Positions 48,901-62,600 of a DNA stretch of 64,000 bases are shown here, piece by piece. Both the position numbers and the translations under genes were made by a program. Under the pieces are notes generated by a model. It was not told where the DNA came from. It made no database searches and saw only the letters and a list, made by a program, of their open reading frames with translations. Position 1 is the stretch's first letter. Each line of letters opens with the position of its first letter. Origin of the DNA: Colius striatus (Eukaryota > Chordata > Aves > Coliiformes > Coliidae); NCBI RefSeq assembly GCF_028858725.1, contig NC_084767.1:4949501-5013500 (forward strand), written 5' to 3'.

Positions 48901-51900
48901 CACATGTATTCAAGCACACTTGTAGGAACCCCACAGGAAGGCAAGCAGACAGTCCTAAGCAGAAGCCCTGCCATCACACTAGGGTGGCCTATCTAGCCTT
49001 TCACACATTCAAGTAGCTTGTCATTGAGTTTTAAAGGACAAAACCAAAACCTGCATCTGAAAATCAAGCACGTACATTTAGCCCTTTTAATATCAAGTTT
49101 AGAAATAATTTCACATTTTAAACAAGCGCCACAGGGAAACATCTTAGTAATGTTACATGTTTGCCAAGTATGTCTGAATAATGCCAACATAAGAGGTGCT
49201 TTTGCAAGATCTACATTCTTCAGAAAAAAACAAACAAAAAAAAACCAAAACAAAAATAAAAGCACATGAATTTGGGGTTGAGGTTGGAATAGGAGACAGT
49301 TCAGACCTGGTTTAATCCTGAGAAAGATGGGTCCTGAGAAGTACTAACAGTCATGCTTCTTTTCCTCTTCCCCACTGGAGATTCTAAACACTGAACAAAC
49401 AATAGAGGGTGGCAGTGCATCAAACAGTATTGCTTACATTGCAACAATGGCCGGCGCAGACAGGCAACACCGAGGCATTCGAGAAAGAACAGGGTAGCCA
49501 AATGCCATCCTTCTTCCACCAAGCACTGTAGTTTTCAAAAAACTATGTATGTTTGGTTTTGGTTTGTTTGTTTTGGGTTTTGGTTTTTTTTCCAAAGAGA
49601 AAATTTGAAAGGTGTGACAAAGGTAAATTTCAACTGTGAGCCGCTCCAAAATGGCACTGCCTTGACCAGGGATAGCAATGGTGACATTTGGCTCTATTAA
49701 AAAAGGAAATTGATGTTTTGCTTACAAAAGCATCCTTTGGTTCCACAAACTGCCCTTCCCCCAAAAGACATTTAGAAAAAGTAAATCTTCAGTAAGGAAG
49801 AGGTAGAAGGCATTTAGTCACCTTAAAGTTTACTTTCATAAGCATGCAGGGCTTATTTCTAGCAGAGCTGACAATTCATCTTTTAAGGTGGGAGAGTAAA
49901 ATTTCTCCCAATCACCAAATTGTAATTTGGAAAAAAAAAAACAACTTATTTTTGTTAAAAAATGAAACTGACAGGAAGCTACTGGAACAAGATTACCATG
50001 CTATTTTAGTCTTTGTGGCTGATTGTCTTTAGTATGTATGTTGTAATCTCTAAAAGTCCCCAAACTACACTTAGGTACAAAAAGAAATACAAAGTAAATG
50101 CTGTAAGGTGGCAAGTGTTCCCTAGAGGAAGCACTTGGTTCCAAACTGAAGCAACCTGCTCCTCGTTTTGGTCATGTAAATCTAGCAGTGGGCACTTCTG
50201 TTGAGAACTACCTCCCTTGTGTACTAAACTCCTGCAAGTTATGAAGCCCATGCTCACAGTGTTTATCACCACACTGTTGTGTGGCTCCCTAACTGGTCTA
50301 CTAATGGGGAGGAAAAAAATATAATCGTTCACAGGCAATTCTGTTTTCCATTTCAGCTGATGCAAGTCTAATGTGTTCCTCCACTAAAGTAAGCACAGTA
50401 GCAATTTCTAGGCCATTAATCCACATCAAGATGAAACAGTGCAGCAATGCCAACCTAGTATGACTGTGCAAAAGTATAGAAAAATGGCCCAAAAAGAACA
50501 ACTAGAAATCAGAAACTAAAACTAGGAAAAAATAAAATGAAGTTTAAGTTGCACTCTAAGTCATGCCAGGAAATTAAGGAGCCTAACTGCTCAACACAGC
50601 TGAGAAAAATAGAGCTCTACAGAGGGAAAGTATGAAACTTGGGAACAAGCAAAGTTTAACAGCAACAGGATTACATAAAGACTGCCTTTCCAGCTGGACT
50701 AACAAGCTTTTCCAACAATGGTTGTATCTAAACAGTCCAGTGCACTGCACCTCTTCAAACAAGAGCTATTATCTGCCGTTAATCAAGCTTTCCTCTTCTA
50801 ATGTTCATGGCCCTGAAGTTGGCATTCATACAGGCAAACAAAGGTAAACATTTTAAATACTAGTAGTGCCTAAAGAGAGATGTTCTCGGATGGCATATAG
50901 AGAAGATAAGTGGGAATCTTGCTTCCAATAAACAGTTTGATCACATACATTTGTCCTCAAGTTAATTTCTATTAAGTAGCATGCTTAATGCATTGCCAAT
51001 GCTGCCTGTCTGCCCGAGCTCGACATACAAATTGCAGGATTACGTATATTTCACTCAAGAGAACTAAAAATAAAAGCGAAAAGTTTTCTTCTATATAAGG
51101 TTTTCATCAGGAAACATGCACTTCTGACTATGTTTACCCATCCAAACAAGTGCAACAACCTCGGCACACCCCCCTCCCAGTAAATTTGAGCAGTTTTTGT
51201 GTACAATATATTCAGATACTGTACAGCTTTACAGTTTCCCGTCAACATATTTGCCTAATTCCATTTAAAGACAATTGATCTGTGTGTTGGCTAGTAGTCA
51301 TATCCACAATTCTGATGGCTGAAGAGTTCTCTTCACCAGTCTGCCATAGCAAGATTTAATTGCCCTGATGACTAGCAGGTCAGGAGCTCCCACGTTGGCA
51401 CGAATTCTTTTCATCCCAGGAAGCGAGCCCCAAAACCAAAGCCAAGATTTGAATTTATCATAGAGGAAAAACAACAGTTATCTCGATAATGAAACTGCAA
51501 CATTGAGAAAAGTAACTATTTATTCTCTAGGGTTAGTTTATAATCTTGTTGCAAGCCTAGAAATCATCTTGCAGTCAAGTGCATCTCACAGGATGGGTCA
51601 GAGACCCACATGTGTATGCCACTGCATTTAGAAGCAGACACTGAGAAATTCAAGTTCTCACATCAAAGAACCACGGTTTAGCATCCAAAACAACAGCTTT
51701 AGCAATGGGTTTTAAAAAGGTTGTGCAGCTTGAATCAAGTAACACAGCCATTCCGCTTGGATCTTTTAAACAAAGAGCATTAGACTAACCTTATTACAGT
51801 GACGCCCAATACCCATTAGGAAGTTATCTGGTTTAATGTCTCTGTGTATAAAATTCTTTGTGTGCACATATTCAATTCTACTGATCATCTGTAAAAAAAC

Positions 51901-53681
51901 AGCAACAACAAAAGAGGTGAGATTTCAATGAGCACAATTCACTTAAACCTTCAACAAAAGCATGAATTTTTAGTGTTACCTTCTGTAACTTGCTTAATGA
52001 AAACCAATTTCTTTTCAATTCTGTGCAAAGAAATTTATCTTTCTTATATGTTAAAATATCATAATTCTGGTCAGGAAATGGCAGATGAAATAAATGAAAT
52101 TATTTCCCAGGCATTTAAGTTGACATTCTAACTATAGTCTCCCATTAAAATTTCTTAGTTTGAACCAAGGTTTTTCTGCCTACCACATGAAAATGTTAAA
52201 GCTCATTCCCTCCCCATCCCTGTTATTCATTCATCTGGTTATTCATTCATTACTAAGCATCATTTTTCCTGGTAACAGTTTCAAAGGAGCAAGTTGATTG
52301 TGGTTCATCCTGTCATATCTAGGCTACTGTGATTCAGGAATAACAGGCAGCAATGAAGACGCAGGGAAACTGGCACATCTGTATCATCCTACACTGTGAT
52401 GCGATTTCCTGTGCATGAGCACACAGCACATGCATTTCTGTGGTACAGCGTTCCAGCTACTAAAACACTCTTCATGCAGTCTTTAGTAAGTTGAACTGTT
52501 TCAACATCATACCCTTGACAGCTGTTCTACTGGACTCTGCCCTAAAATCCAGTTCCAGGCACTGATACCATACATCCTGTGTACGTTTCCCAGGTGACAA
52601 CAGTGTGTTTATCATCCAAAGGAATACTGCACAAAGCCCTTACAGATTCCCTGCAGATGCTCTACCACCCAGACTCTAGCTAAATGAGCAGGCAAAGGGC
52701 TCACCAAAGGCAGGTGAGAATAGGGACAGTTGACCTTGTCTCCATAGAAATGCCATGAGCTTCCTTGGCCAAGAGCCTGGGATTCTCTGAGCATCTGGCT
52801 AAGTGACAACTCAGTACTAACATCAGTGATGTACTACTAGTTGAAATTTAAACTGCCATTGAAAATTCAACTTGTGAATCCCTTACTGCCTTTCTAGTAG
52901 CTGAAGGCAGCACAGTCAAGTTACTTATTAAACAGTAATAAATAAAGTTGAAAAAACATCAATTGCTAGAAAAAGACTTACCAGACCTCAGTTTTAGAGG
53001 TCTTGATTAAGGGAGAGTGGCATCTCCACTAATAGCTTTAACAACTGTCTTTGAGCACCACAACAACAGTATTTATTAGCTTCTGGTCTGGCGTTCGAAG
53101 TTACAGCAGTTGGTGAGTGCATAGTGACATAAGAACAGATCTACAATATTTGGGTGTTGCCCACTTGTGCCTACAGCTGGCCAACATACAGCACGCTTCC
53201 ATCGAACCAGCACAATCATGACTGGAAACTGCTTCAGACCTTCTAATACCACCCCCATGGCCAATATTGGGAGTTAATTCACCCATATTAGTGTCAAAAG
53301 TTCATTAAAGTTGCAATTGTTAGATCCATGTCATCAAGGAGCTGGTGTATGTGCTCCCCTCCCACTACAGGCCTACATTCATTTTGTAAGCCACAGCACA
53401 CAGAAGCCACCGTTCCTTCTTTCCTACAGAGGTCATTTGTTCACTTAGCTATAAACAGCCTTGCAGAACACACTGTTTAACCCACTTGAATAGAACCATG
53501 TTGCACAAAATACTGTTGGGATTTAAACTTGTTATAAGCAGCAGTTGTACATACCTGGTCTGCTAACATAAGTACTGTTTTCATCGTAAACCTGCGAGAA
53601 CAGAAGTTGAATAGGTCTTCGAGGCTGGGACCAAGAAGATCCATAACTAGAACATTGTAGTCCTTTTCTTGACCATACCAC
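33992..53681 (-). CDS. CSNK1A1: Casein kinase 1 alpha, exons 3 to last (5' exons outside window)
   Basis: Serine/threonine kinase of the CK1 family. It primes beta-catenin at Ser45 in the destruction complex and acts in Hedgehog, p53 and clock pathways. Nine coding exons in the window total 868 bases and encode about 288 residues; roughly the first 77 (ATP-binding lobe with the glycine loop and VAVK lysine) lie beyond 64,000. Visible motifs in order: [20 protein letters not shown] (hinge), HRDIKPDN (catalytic loop), the L insert with [17 protein letters not shown] (DFG), [13 protein letters not shown] (the CK1-specific SIN replacing APE), [16 protein letters not shown], and the tail ending NMKGF. 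All junctions keep frame with GT-AG ends. The protein is essentially the mammalian sequence; one tail difference is TDKSKS where human has TDKTKS. Confidence 0.98.
34000..39133 (-). other. CSNK1A1: CSNK1A1 last intron
   Basis: 5.1 kb between the S-segment exon and the Phe-stop exon. It holds an AT microsatellite at 38768-38825 and a short (CA)n near 34170. A - strand AATAAA (38181-38176) lies 0.95 kb past the exon and could end an intron-retained transcript. No other exon recognised. Confidence 0.7.
38768..38825. repeat. AT-rich microsatellite
   Basis: Imperfect (TA)n with TTA and ATA interruptions, followed by (AAAT)n-like sequence. Confidence 0.93.
39134..39282 (-). CDS. CSNK1A1: CSNK1A1 penultimate exon with S segment
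   Basis: 149 bases, [12 protein letters not shown] to SKSNMK plus one base of Gly. Acceptor CTTTTCTAG, donor GTTAGT. Its last 36 bases are the S segment ([12 protein letters not shown]). An internal donor-like GCAAGC after ACAG (exon edge at 39170) would remove exactly those 12 residues and leave TPTGF, the short C-terminus known for CK1-alpha. Confidence 0.97.
40149..40255 (-). CDS. CSNK1A1: CSNK1A1 coding exon ([12 protein letters not shown])
   Basis: 107 bases, [18 protein letters not shown] to LRQLFRILF, ending in split Arg AG|G. Acceptor GATTTACAG, donor GTCAGT. Confidence 0.98.
41488..41562 (-). CDS. CSNK1A1: CSNK1A1 coding exon ([11 protein letters not shown])
   Basis: 75 bases, 25 codons from [16 protein letters not shown] to EVLCK. 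Phase 0. Acceptor GTTCCACAG, donor GTAAGA. Confidence 0.98.
42568..42646 (-). CDS. CSNK1A1: CSNK1A1 coding exon ([12 protein letters not shown])
   Basis: 79 bases: the T of Ser plus 26 codons, [20 protein letters not shown] then PWQGLK. Acceptor GTCTCTCCAG, donor GTAGGT. Confidence 0.98.
42647..45838 (-). other. CSNK1A1: CSNK1A1 intron
   Basis: 3.2 kb of AT-rich intron. Nothing further recognised. Confidence 0.8.
45839..45978 (-). CDS. CSNK1A1: CSNK1A1 coding exon (DFG and SIN motifs)
   Basis: 140 bases, [14 protein letters not shown] to AHLGIEQ, ending in a split Ser codon AG|T. Carries the metal-binding DFG Asp and the CK1-type activation segment. Acceptor TTCTTCAAG is A-rich and weak. 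Confidence 0.98.
45979..49306 (-). other. CSNK1A1: CSNK1A1 intron downstream of exon L
   Basis: 3.3 kb. A tract that is U-rich in the transcript (A-rich on +, 49223-49260) lies 45-85 bases after the exon L donor. No other element recognised. Confidence 0.8.
49307..49390 (-). CDS. CSNK1A1: CSNK1A1 alternative exon L (nuclear form)
   Basis: 84 bases encoding 28 residues that start [16 protein letters not shown] and end SGLNQ. This matches the known L insert of CK1-alpha-L, which carries a nuclear localisation signal (GKRKR) and sits between the catalytic loop and DFG. It is phase 0 at both ends. Acceptor TTTGTTCAG, donor GTCTGA; the donor is non-optimal, as expected for a cassette exon. Confidence 0.97.
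49391..51789 (-). other. CSNK1A1: CSNK1A1 intron upstream of exon L
   Basis: 2.4 kb. A (GTTT)-type tract at 49551-49591 reads as A/C-rich in the transcript, about 160-200 bases before exon L. No other gene recognised. Confidence 0.8.
51790..51888 (-). CDS. CSNK1A1: CSNK1A1 coding exon 4 (catalytic loop)
   Basis: 99 bases, 33 codons from MISRIEYVH to GRHCNK, including HRDIKPDN with the catalytic Asp. Phase 0 at both ends, which lets the next exon be skipped without a frameshift. Donor GTTAGT is weak-looking. Confidence 0.98.
51889..53554 (-). other. CSNK1A1: CSNK1A1 intron
   Basis: 1.7 kb, unremarkable. Confidence 0.8.
53555..53681 (-). CDS. CSNK1A1: CSNK1A1 coding exon 3
   Basis: 127 bases, [20 protein letters not shown] through to MLADQ, the hinge and start of the C-lobe. 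The first base completes a split Arg codon from the previous exon. Acceptor TTTGTTTCAG, donor GTATGT. Confidence 0.98.
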
Positions 53682-56600
53682 CTGAAACAAAGAAAATTAT
53701 TCAGCATTAGCAGGACTCCTGATGCAGCCCAGGATACCATCAGCGTTCTCGGCTGCAAGAGAACATTAGTCAGCAAAGTTCAATCTTGAAAACTGACTAA
53801 AAACTAATGCTAGTTGTATCTTTTTTTCCTAGAAGTGAACTCTGAGGATAAAACAGGGTATACAAGTTGGAAAGTGTGCACACTTTTAATTTTCCCCTTA
53901 AGAAGAAACACTATGCTTCAGCAGCAACTGAAGTACCAAACAACAAACTCAGCATAGTCAAAGCAGAAGCCCTTACATGTCAGTGTTCTGATGTGTTTCT
54001 ACATAGCCAGAATGAAAACTGATCTGCAGGACACCTTACACTCTCCATCACAGTTTCCTCCAGTATTTAACTTCTCATAAGCATCTTCAAATCCTGCAAG
54101 CTTTGTTTTCAGCTATGACTTCTCAGAAGACCAGAGGAGGCCTTGCAGTTAACTCCTATATTACCTCATTGTTCATTCATCCACATTTAACAAATGGCAA
54201 CCAAGTTCTACTGTCCTGTTAAGCAGATGACACAGAATCTTTGCAAGGGTTTAAGCATCATAAAAAACCACCACAGGGTCACAAAAGCAAAAATACAAAT
54301 GTAGTATAACATTAATTGCAGCCAAACAGACTGTGATATCCATCCTTAAGTGCCTGATGTATTAATTTGGGTCAAAAGATGACATTACCAAGGCTGTCAA
54401 GACAAGTAGAATGCCCTTCATGCTTATTTTTGTACTTTTCCTTCCAACTCATGTCTAGCATTTCCATCATAGTATTGCTTTATGTTATCTGTTACTGGGG
54501 GATAGTATTTCCCCACCTAAGCTGCCTGAGGAGACCAGGAGTCACATCCTTCACTTCTAGAAATTCACAGATGTGAATTCCCATAATTTAACTAGGCACT
54601 GAAAGACAGAACCTGAACACTCTTCTCTACAGTCCTGCACATTCCAGATACCTACAGTTATGCGAGAGGTGTGTGGAAAACCTCTTGTGAAGCTCAGCTG
54701 GTTACATCACTGTAAAGACTCAAAGGCTTGTGGATCAGGATTTTGCATTTTGCCTTAGCTAGGCACCTAGTTGTTATGACAAGGACCTAGCACCAGCAGC
54801 CAATGGATGACACACCAGCCAGCTCTCTCCTGAAGGAGTCTTGAGGTTTCCACCAACAATGGTGCATACAAGATAGATAAAAAAAAAAAGAAAAAAAATC
54901 ACATCCCGTAATAAGAGAATGTTGATTAAAAAAGAAGTTCTTTAAAAAATCCAGATTCACCCCAAACACAGTAGTAGCTGGGGTGTAAAGATCTTAAGAG
55001 TCATTTTATTACCACTTTAGGCAACGATTCCAGGAGATTAATGCATAGTTGTCTGGAAAATAGTTACCAGTGATAAAGCTGACAAATTCCTTGGTACTCA
55101 CAAGATTCCAAGCTTAGCCAGGGTAGCAAAGTAAAATATTTACAAAGCCACAGAGAAAAGTCTCTATATTTGGATTTGTTTCGGGAACTTCTGGCCTGTA
55201 CCTTCCCACTGTCAGGATTCTAGTAAAAACCCTGCACTTTATAATGAATTGTTATAAATTTGTTAAGAGTTATGTATGAGCTGTGGATCCTACCCATTGT
55301 TTTTCAGCTTTTATTCATTCTCTACATCAAGAGAGATGCAGAAAATATGTATTTTGAAAGCAGTCATTCAAATGAAATGTCAACAAATCCACTTTTCTCC
55401 AACATGATAATGATCACACCAATACCCTAAGTAACATTTATCAATTTTTGCCTTCTAAATTGAACCCCAACTTACAAGTGACTCATCTAGGAAAGCATGC
55501 TGCTGGTATTTGATATAGTCTGTAATTTATGAAAAGGTTAATATTCACACTACAACCTGACACATGAAACTGACACATTTTGAAAAGACCTACCTAGCTA
55601 GGCCCTTTTAAGGGGAGATCAGAAGCTAGTTTCAACTGCAAAAGCAACCACAAAGAGTATTTGAAAAATGCAATACAGAGATGGAGAAAAGTTCTTAACT
55701 ACAAACCAGCCTCAGTTCAAGAATAACTATGGCTGTAAGTCTGCTTCTCAATTCCTATCAGTCACCTATGTGAACTGCTGACTAGTTTTGACAAGGCTCT
55801 ATAAACAATTCCATAGGTCACAGTTGCAAATGAAACACTGTGGTTATCTAAAGTAATGAAACAGGACCAAATGACCTGCACAGTTATGCTGTCGTATGAA
55901 ATTTAGGTTTGCAGTGAAAAAGTCTGAAGAACAGGGAACTGAATTGAAAAATTCTAACTAGTAAATAAAGCCTCAAATAAAATATTATTTTCTTCAAGAA
56001 ATGGAAGTCCAGTTCAGATGCTGAGTGTGATTGTTTGGTACTGTAATGCTTCAGTGCCCAAGAGACTGCAGTATGAGAGAAAAGGATCAAAGATCAGTCT
56101 TCAGCTGAGTTAAAACAACTTAGTCACACCATCACAGAAAAAGTGAAGCTGATGAAAAGCAAGCCTACCCTGAGAACTGTACTTTAAAAAGCACTTGATT
56201 CCTCTATAGGAATATCTCTGCTTAGGAAGTGCAGTAATTCAGGCTGATTGCACAACCTTCATTGGCCTACTTCTACATATGCACAATAAAATGTTAATCT
56301 CCTGCCCATTTTGCAGTGGTGGAAAGATGAAAGAAGAGGGGACCTCTTAACATTTCATTTTCGTGGTTATTCCTCACAGAAGACTGACACATCTATTCAT
56401 TTCGTTACTGGTAACTGAAACTTCTGCTAAAGTACTGGGAGTAACTTGGGTTCTATTTACTTTGCTAACACTGCAAGTAAGTTTTCATTTCCCTTGGAGC
56501 ATTTCCAGGGAAAATGGGATTAAGAAGTAAGGCTACATCATGTCCACTCCAAGTCTAGTAGCTGCTACTACTGGCAGCTCTGAGTAAAAATGTTAGAAAT

Positions 56601-59600
56601 CTTGGCTTCTTCTTAGGAAACCTTGGATATTACGATACAGAAGAGCTTGGCAAGTACTCCCCACTCCTCTATTTGCATAATCAATGTAAGATGGCATATA
56701 AGCACACATTTTGGATAAGCAGAAATTCAGAGCACTTTGACATACAAATTTTAACATGATTGGACTGAAGTGCAAAGCAGCATGACAACAAACTGAGCAC
56801 AATTCTAAAATAAAAGCTAGTCTCTCAAAGACAAATCTTCAGAAGTTAAAAGGGCGTAATCAATAAAACCTGGAGTAAACTATTACTATGAAGGAATGAT
56901 CCATAGACAGTCCATGGCAACTATTACATGACACCAGAAACCTAGAACACAAGCATTCCACATGTCTGTTAGAGCTCCATGGACTCATTTTGTTTAAGCA
57001 TACCTGGAAGTATTTTCTTCCATGGTAAAGTTGAGGAAGCAAAACATTTTAAGCAGGGAGAGTTTTGGAAGAGAGTGGAAAGTAGGAGCAAGAGAGTTGA
57101 CTACTTGACACCCACTTTGGGTGGGTAATGACTGCATAGAATACAAAGAAAATTTCAAACAGAAAAGCTGAACTGCTAGACTAGCAAGACTCATTACTTC
57201 TCTGATGCATTTGCACAGTGCCCCATTAGGACTATTTTCTAATTAGAGAACTTCGATTCTATAGCACAGGTCCATTTATATCTATTTATGCCGAAACACC
57301 ACACAAAAATACAGATTGTCAGTTTTCCTGAAGAACTGCCATAGATGATCTTATTGAAGACACAAATCATGAGAAGGACTTAATGAAGAGCTAAGACTTA
57401 TCTTTGAGTCAGCAGCATAACACTGTTAAGCTGTTAAGAAGCCTAGGTCCATATTCAAGCTGTAAGGCGTGCCCAAGCTCACGCATGCATGAAAATGCTT
57501 CATCACTCTACCTCACCTGATCTGTTTAAAGCTGCAGATCAAATTACTACAGATCACTTCAACTACAGTAAATATGCTTTATGAAGCTTTCCATCAAAGC
57601 ATGGTTAAAGATTGAACAGTGACCTTAATTTGCCTTCAGTGGCTTGTCTAATTTGAAAGACCAAAATTCACCACGTCAACAAGTTTCCAAATCATGTGGT
57701 TTAACAGTCTCATGTATTGCCCCAGTACATGCACAGGGCCGAAATTTCGTAACACCTTGAATTTCAGTACTTGTAGCTCCATGCTGAATAAATAAGTCAC
57801 ATCACACAGTGGTCTGAAAGGGTTCCGTTTCCAAACGGTGTAAAGCAGGTGTGATGCCAGATCACATGACAAATGAATGTTTACTTCAACTCATGTGGAG
57901 TGGTTTTTCTAACTCCCTTGATGAACCTTGAGACAAGCAAGTGGATAGTGCTGCACACCTAGCATGTACTAGCAAATACCATAGCCAGGTCTACCCAAAC
58001 AGAAATCCTCTTCTGTTCTCAGAGCTGCACCTTTGAAAAATTGTATGATATCTATTTCTGAAACTGCATATTTTGTAAGTAATGCTAGTGACAAAAGAAA
58101 TGTTTGAGAAAATGTTTGTTAATAACTTGCGTTGTGGTTTTGTTTTTTGCTTCTTTTAATTGAGAAAACATTTCACTTGGTTATTATAATATTCTCTTCA
58201 CATCTAGTGTTATCTTCCCTTGAAAGGGTCACATTGAGGTGGGTTAGTGAGCAAAGAGAGGTGTGAAGAGTTAATACAATTTAGACACAGGCCATGAAAT
58301 TACAGGCCCAGTTTTGGACTACCATGCCACTTAGACAATTTTAGCAGATAACCAGCAGTTTCATCCATTGCATTGGCACTTGTAATTCCAACATGTTAAC
58401 AAAACCAGCACAATTATTGAACTTTTGTGAGCTGGTCACATGCTGAATAAAAGGACTCTGAAGACTTACAGGAAAAAAATCTCAAATTCAGACCAAGGTG
58501 AACTGAATTACTGAGTAAGTGCACAAGTGTTATTTGCTGGTAAGACACCCCAAATCCCATGCATTCTGAAACCATGACGGCAGGAAAGGCATTGCCACCA
58601 TGGCACACCACTTTGTCTACAGATTATTTTATATAAAAACAGGGCATCAGCTCATTGTCACAAGAAACCATTCCTGCTACCAAAGCAACTACAACAAGAC
58701 TACTTTGTTCCAGCTTAATAAAAGCTCTCTCTTCAGTCAACACCTGCCTTGCTGGGTAACCTATCCTCCACTAAAAGCTTCTGTCAATTCCATCACCGAC
58801 TAATCCAGTGGAGGCTGTGGCAATCTGGAATTACAAGCAGAACTGCAGAAGGTCATGCTTTTGTGAGATAAAAAAGTATCTCCTGCAAGGAAATACAATG
58901 CTTTTGTGACAAGAATTGAACAGTTAAACTCAAACCTTTAGTATTTCAGAAACTTTTATAGTCACATTTTAAAAAGTCGATTTGGACAACTTTGACATTA
59001 CAGACATTTTTGCCACTTTCATAATTGATAGTGTGTGACCTTATGATTACTGTCTAGTCCTATGCAATTAGTTTTCCAGCGCTTGGACTTTCACACACCA
59101 AGTGGAAGAGTTCACATGATAAAAATGGAGATTGTCAGAACAACCAAGATGGATAAAAAATGCTACTAAAACAAAAAGTATAGGACAAACAAACAAGCTG
59201 GAAGGCAATTACTGCTAGAATTACCTGAGACTTCCTTATTAGTAAGTTTGACAAGTCAGCAGGCACATGAGTGTGAACGTGCAGGTCTGGAAGGCCTCAT
59301 GAACACAAAAGATTCAGACATTCTACAGCAAACCAAATGACAACCAACTGATGAACGGTCTGGAACTGCGTTCCATTTCTGCCAGCACTAAGTTATTTAT
59401 ACAAAACTCCCTGGATTAGGCATTAGTCAGCTGATGCAACTAAAGAGAAAACACAGCCCTCCCTATAATCATATAGCTCTAATACCAGACATCACTGAAA
59501 AATAAGAAGTAATTTTAACCGGTAAAAGTACAGATATTCCACACAAACTGTGAAGCAATCTGCACCAATGATTAACATACTGATGTGCAAACTCTGCCAC

Positions 59601-62600
59601 CAACATTCAGGAAAGGAACTACAAATCAGAATGGGGTCAGAACAGACATTTCAAAAAAGATGGGAAGGTGGTGACCTGTGTAATCATGAATTCAAACAGC
59701 TCAGCAAGGTAGCTATAGAGTTATGCAACTATTCTTTACAGATATGAGAGGACTGGGAGAGGGAGATAGTTATTAAGAAAAAAAAATCAGGGAAGAAATA
59801 AATAGCCAACTGACAATGGGTACAAGCATTTCTCTTCAGGCTCAGAAACTCTTGCTCTTTCTGACAACAGAATCACGAGCCCTTGCTGTGCTAGCCTAGA
59901 AAGTTTTAACATTGCACCTGACTGATTAACAGAAAGAATGGCATGTTGTCCAAAACAGGTGTTTTATTTGGAACCAAAGCGGTCCCTTCTGGTCCCATGT
60001 TCTAGGACTTCTCAGGACAGACATCTGCTGACAAATAACAATGTTTCAGACAACGTGGGAAGTATATTCTGCCTGGAAAGATATATTCATTTGAGTCTTG
60101 GCAGACACTGAAGCATCACACATAACAAAGGTACTCTGTCATCATAAGATTCATGTCTCAATTGACAAACATTTTGTATTTCTAGCTTATCTCGCCTGAA
60201 GCTGGAAAGGCACTTCTTAAGTGTTAGCCAGCTTAGGACTAATCTAATGAACTTAACATAATATGGCATGACTGAAGTGGAATATTTAGCAGATGTCATC
60301 TAACATTAGTTGCCATGGTGAGTATGAATTAGGCCACCTAAGAACTAAATAAAGAAACAGCAATGAACACCCTATGCTATGAAGTTAGACAGACTCTATA
60401 AATAAAGTTCTGTAACATTTTTTGTACAGTTATGAGAGAAATATGAATACATGAAGTATGCCAGTGCCACTCGTCTCCTAAGCAGTAAGGTCATTTCATC
60501 TGCCTGATGTTACACTCCACTTCCACATTGCTGTTTTGCGAGGTATGTTAACACCTGGTAGGATGTGAGGAGAACCTAAGTTAAGCTTCCTCCATAAAAG
60601 TCAGAAGGTCCAGTTCAGTTGAGAAGGCAAAAAGTAACTCACAGCGGGTACAAGAAACTTTGCTGAGGACAAGACTGTTTCAGTAGTAGCTCTGCCGCTC
60701 ACCTGTTCCCAACAAGAGTGACACTGAATGAATGGAAGTGGCACACTTTTGCAGCTGCTTTAGCAAAGACTCAGCCAAGGCAAAGAGAAATAAGAAAACA
60801 CCCACAAACTCAAAAGAGGACAGCTTCATTTGTTTTCAACTGTGTGTCTCCCTTAGACACTTCTAAGAAGTTTAGATTGGTATAAAACGGGAAAATACGT
60901 CTTGTTTGAAGACACTTGTGCTCTCAGTAGAAAAAATATAGGTATTAGTACAAAAACCCCTAGCTTTCCATTTTACTTTGACCTACCAGAACAGGAGGCT
61001 TCCTTTTACCTACTGGAGTGGTTCTGCCCTTTGGTATGCAGCCTTAAGTAATAAAAGGTTAATTAATAGGAAGCTCTGTTGCTACAACCTTCTTCCTCGT
61101 TACTTGCAGACCTAGATCCAAGTATCAATCTTACTAATGAAACAAAGAGGGAAAATTTTTCAGGCTTTATCTGACTGCTAGTTTGGGGGTTTTGTTTGGT
61201 TTTGGGGCAGCATGTTTCAAGGGATTAGGAGGGCAGTGTTTCTTTTTTATGCTGCAGGGAGTTATTTGGAATACTGTTGAAAATGAAGGTGTTTGAGAAG
61301 TGTATTTACAGATTTTTAAGCATTGCTTAAAGAGATCAAAAATTTAAGTGCTCAAGGTAAAATCCATTGAGAACAACCCTAAAGTTACCAAACCTACTTG
61401 GCAAAAAATGAATACAGGCAGTCTGTTATTGATATATTATCCAGAAAGCAACCAGAAGAATAAAAATTGTAGCTGTTTTTTGTAGATTTTCTTCTCTCCA
61501 GACACTTTAAAACATGTTTCACTATTTAGAAGGTCATATAGTGATACATGGGTTGCAATATTGAACTTCTCAATATCAAATTTTTGCAAGAACCTACTGC
61601 ATTAAGAAGTTAAAAAATGTAAGGATTTACTGTTTCAGAATGTCACAACCCACCCCCTTCCAATCAGTAGGTTTTGGTTCTTAAACTTTGAAATGGCTAA
61701 ACTTAAATATCACTTTAAATATCACATGCTGTACAGTATCTCTTCAGCCTTGCCCACACAAGCATACATGTAGTATCTGTTTCACATTCACTAGGCTCTC
61801 TTCCTGCTTTTAAGTGCAGCACTTCCAGTCCATCACCAACAGCCACAGCTGGTTCCTGCATAGCTGTTTTCCATTTGAAACATGATAATGAAACAAGTTA
61901 TCCCATGCTACCATCAGGAAAAACATGTGAAGCACACTCTTCTGTGTGCACAAAAAATCCAAAGCACATGTCTGAATGAGTACCTGAAAGCAATGTTCAT
62001 AAAGAATACAAACACTAGTTGATAAACATTATACATGACAAAAATCAAAAGTGGCTGCTAGACAATTCAAACAACTGTTTTTTTGTCAGGAGTGCTTTAT
62101 CAGAGTTACACATGAACAAAACACCACACACAACCACCACAAACACTCTGTTGCATTCCTCCAAGCCAGGGCCAAGAACTGGGGAATAAAGGCAAGTAGT
62201 CCAAACTAATAGGATCAGTGCCCAGTTAACAAGATTACAGCTAAAAATGCTTTGCCACTGAAAAAGAGAGGAAAAATGAGAAAGACAGCTGATGGCTGAG
62301 AACAATGAGAATAAGCCCAGCAGAATACTGTGGACTTTGCATTGTGTCCTAAAGGCAGATCAGATTGTTAGAATGTTAAGCTCGGTTCAAGAGCCTTTTG
62401 TGAAAAATGAAGGTAATAATTAACCAAAATTTGTATATCAAGGACAAACCACAGCTTGAAAATCTGTATTTATATAAGGTTATGGGAATCTCTGGAGGCA
62501 AGTTCAGAAACTTTGCTACTCTTCCAAGCAACAGCAATAAGCAACAAAGTCAAAGATTTGCAAATCAAAAAGGGTTTAAAATATTCAGAGAATGAAGACA

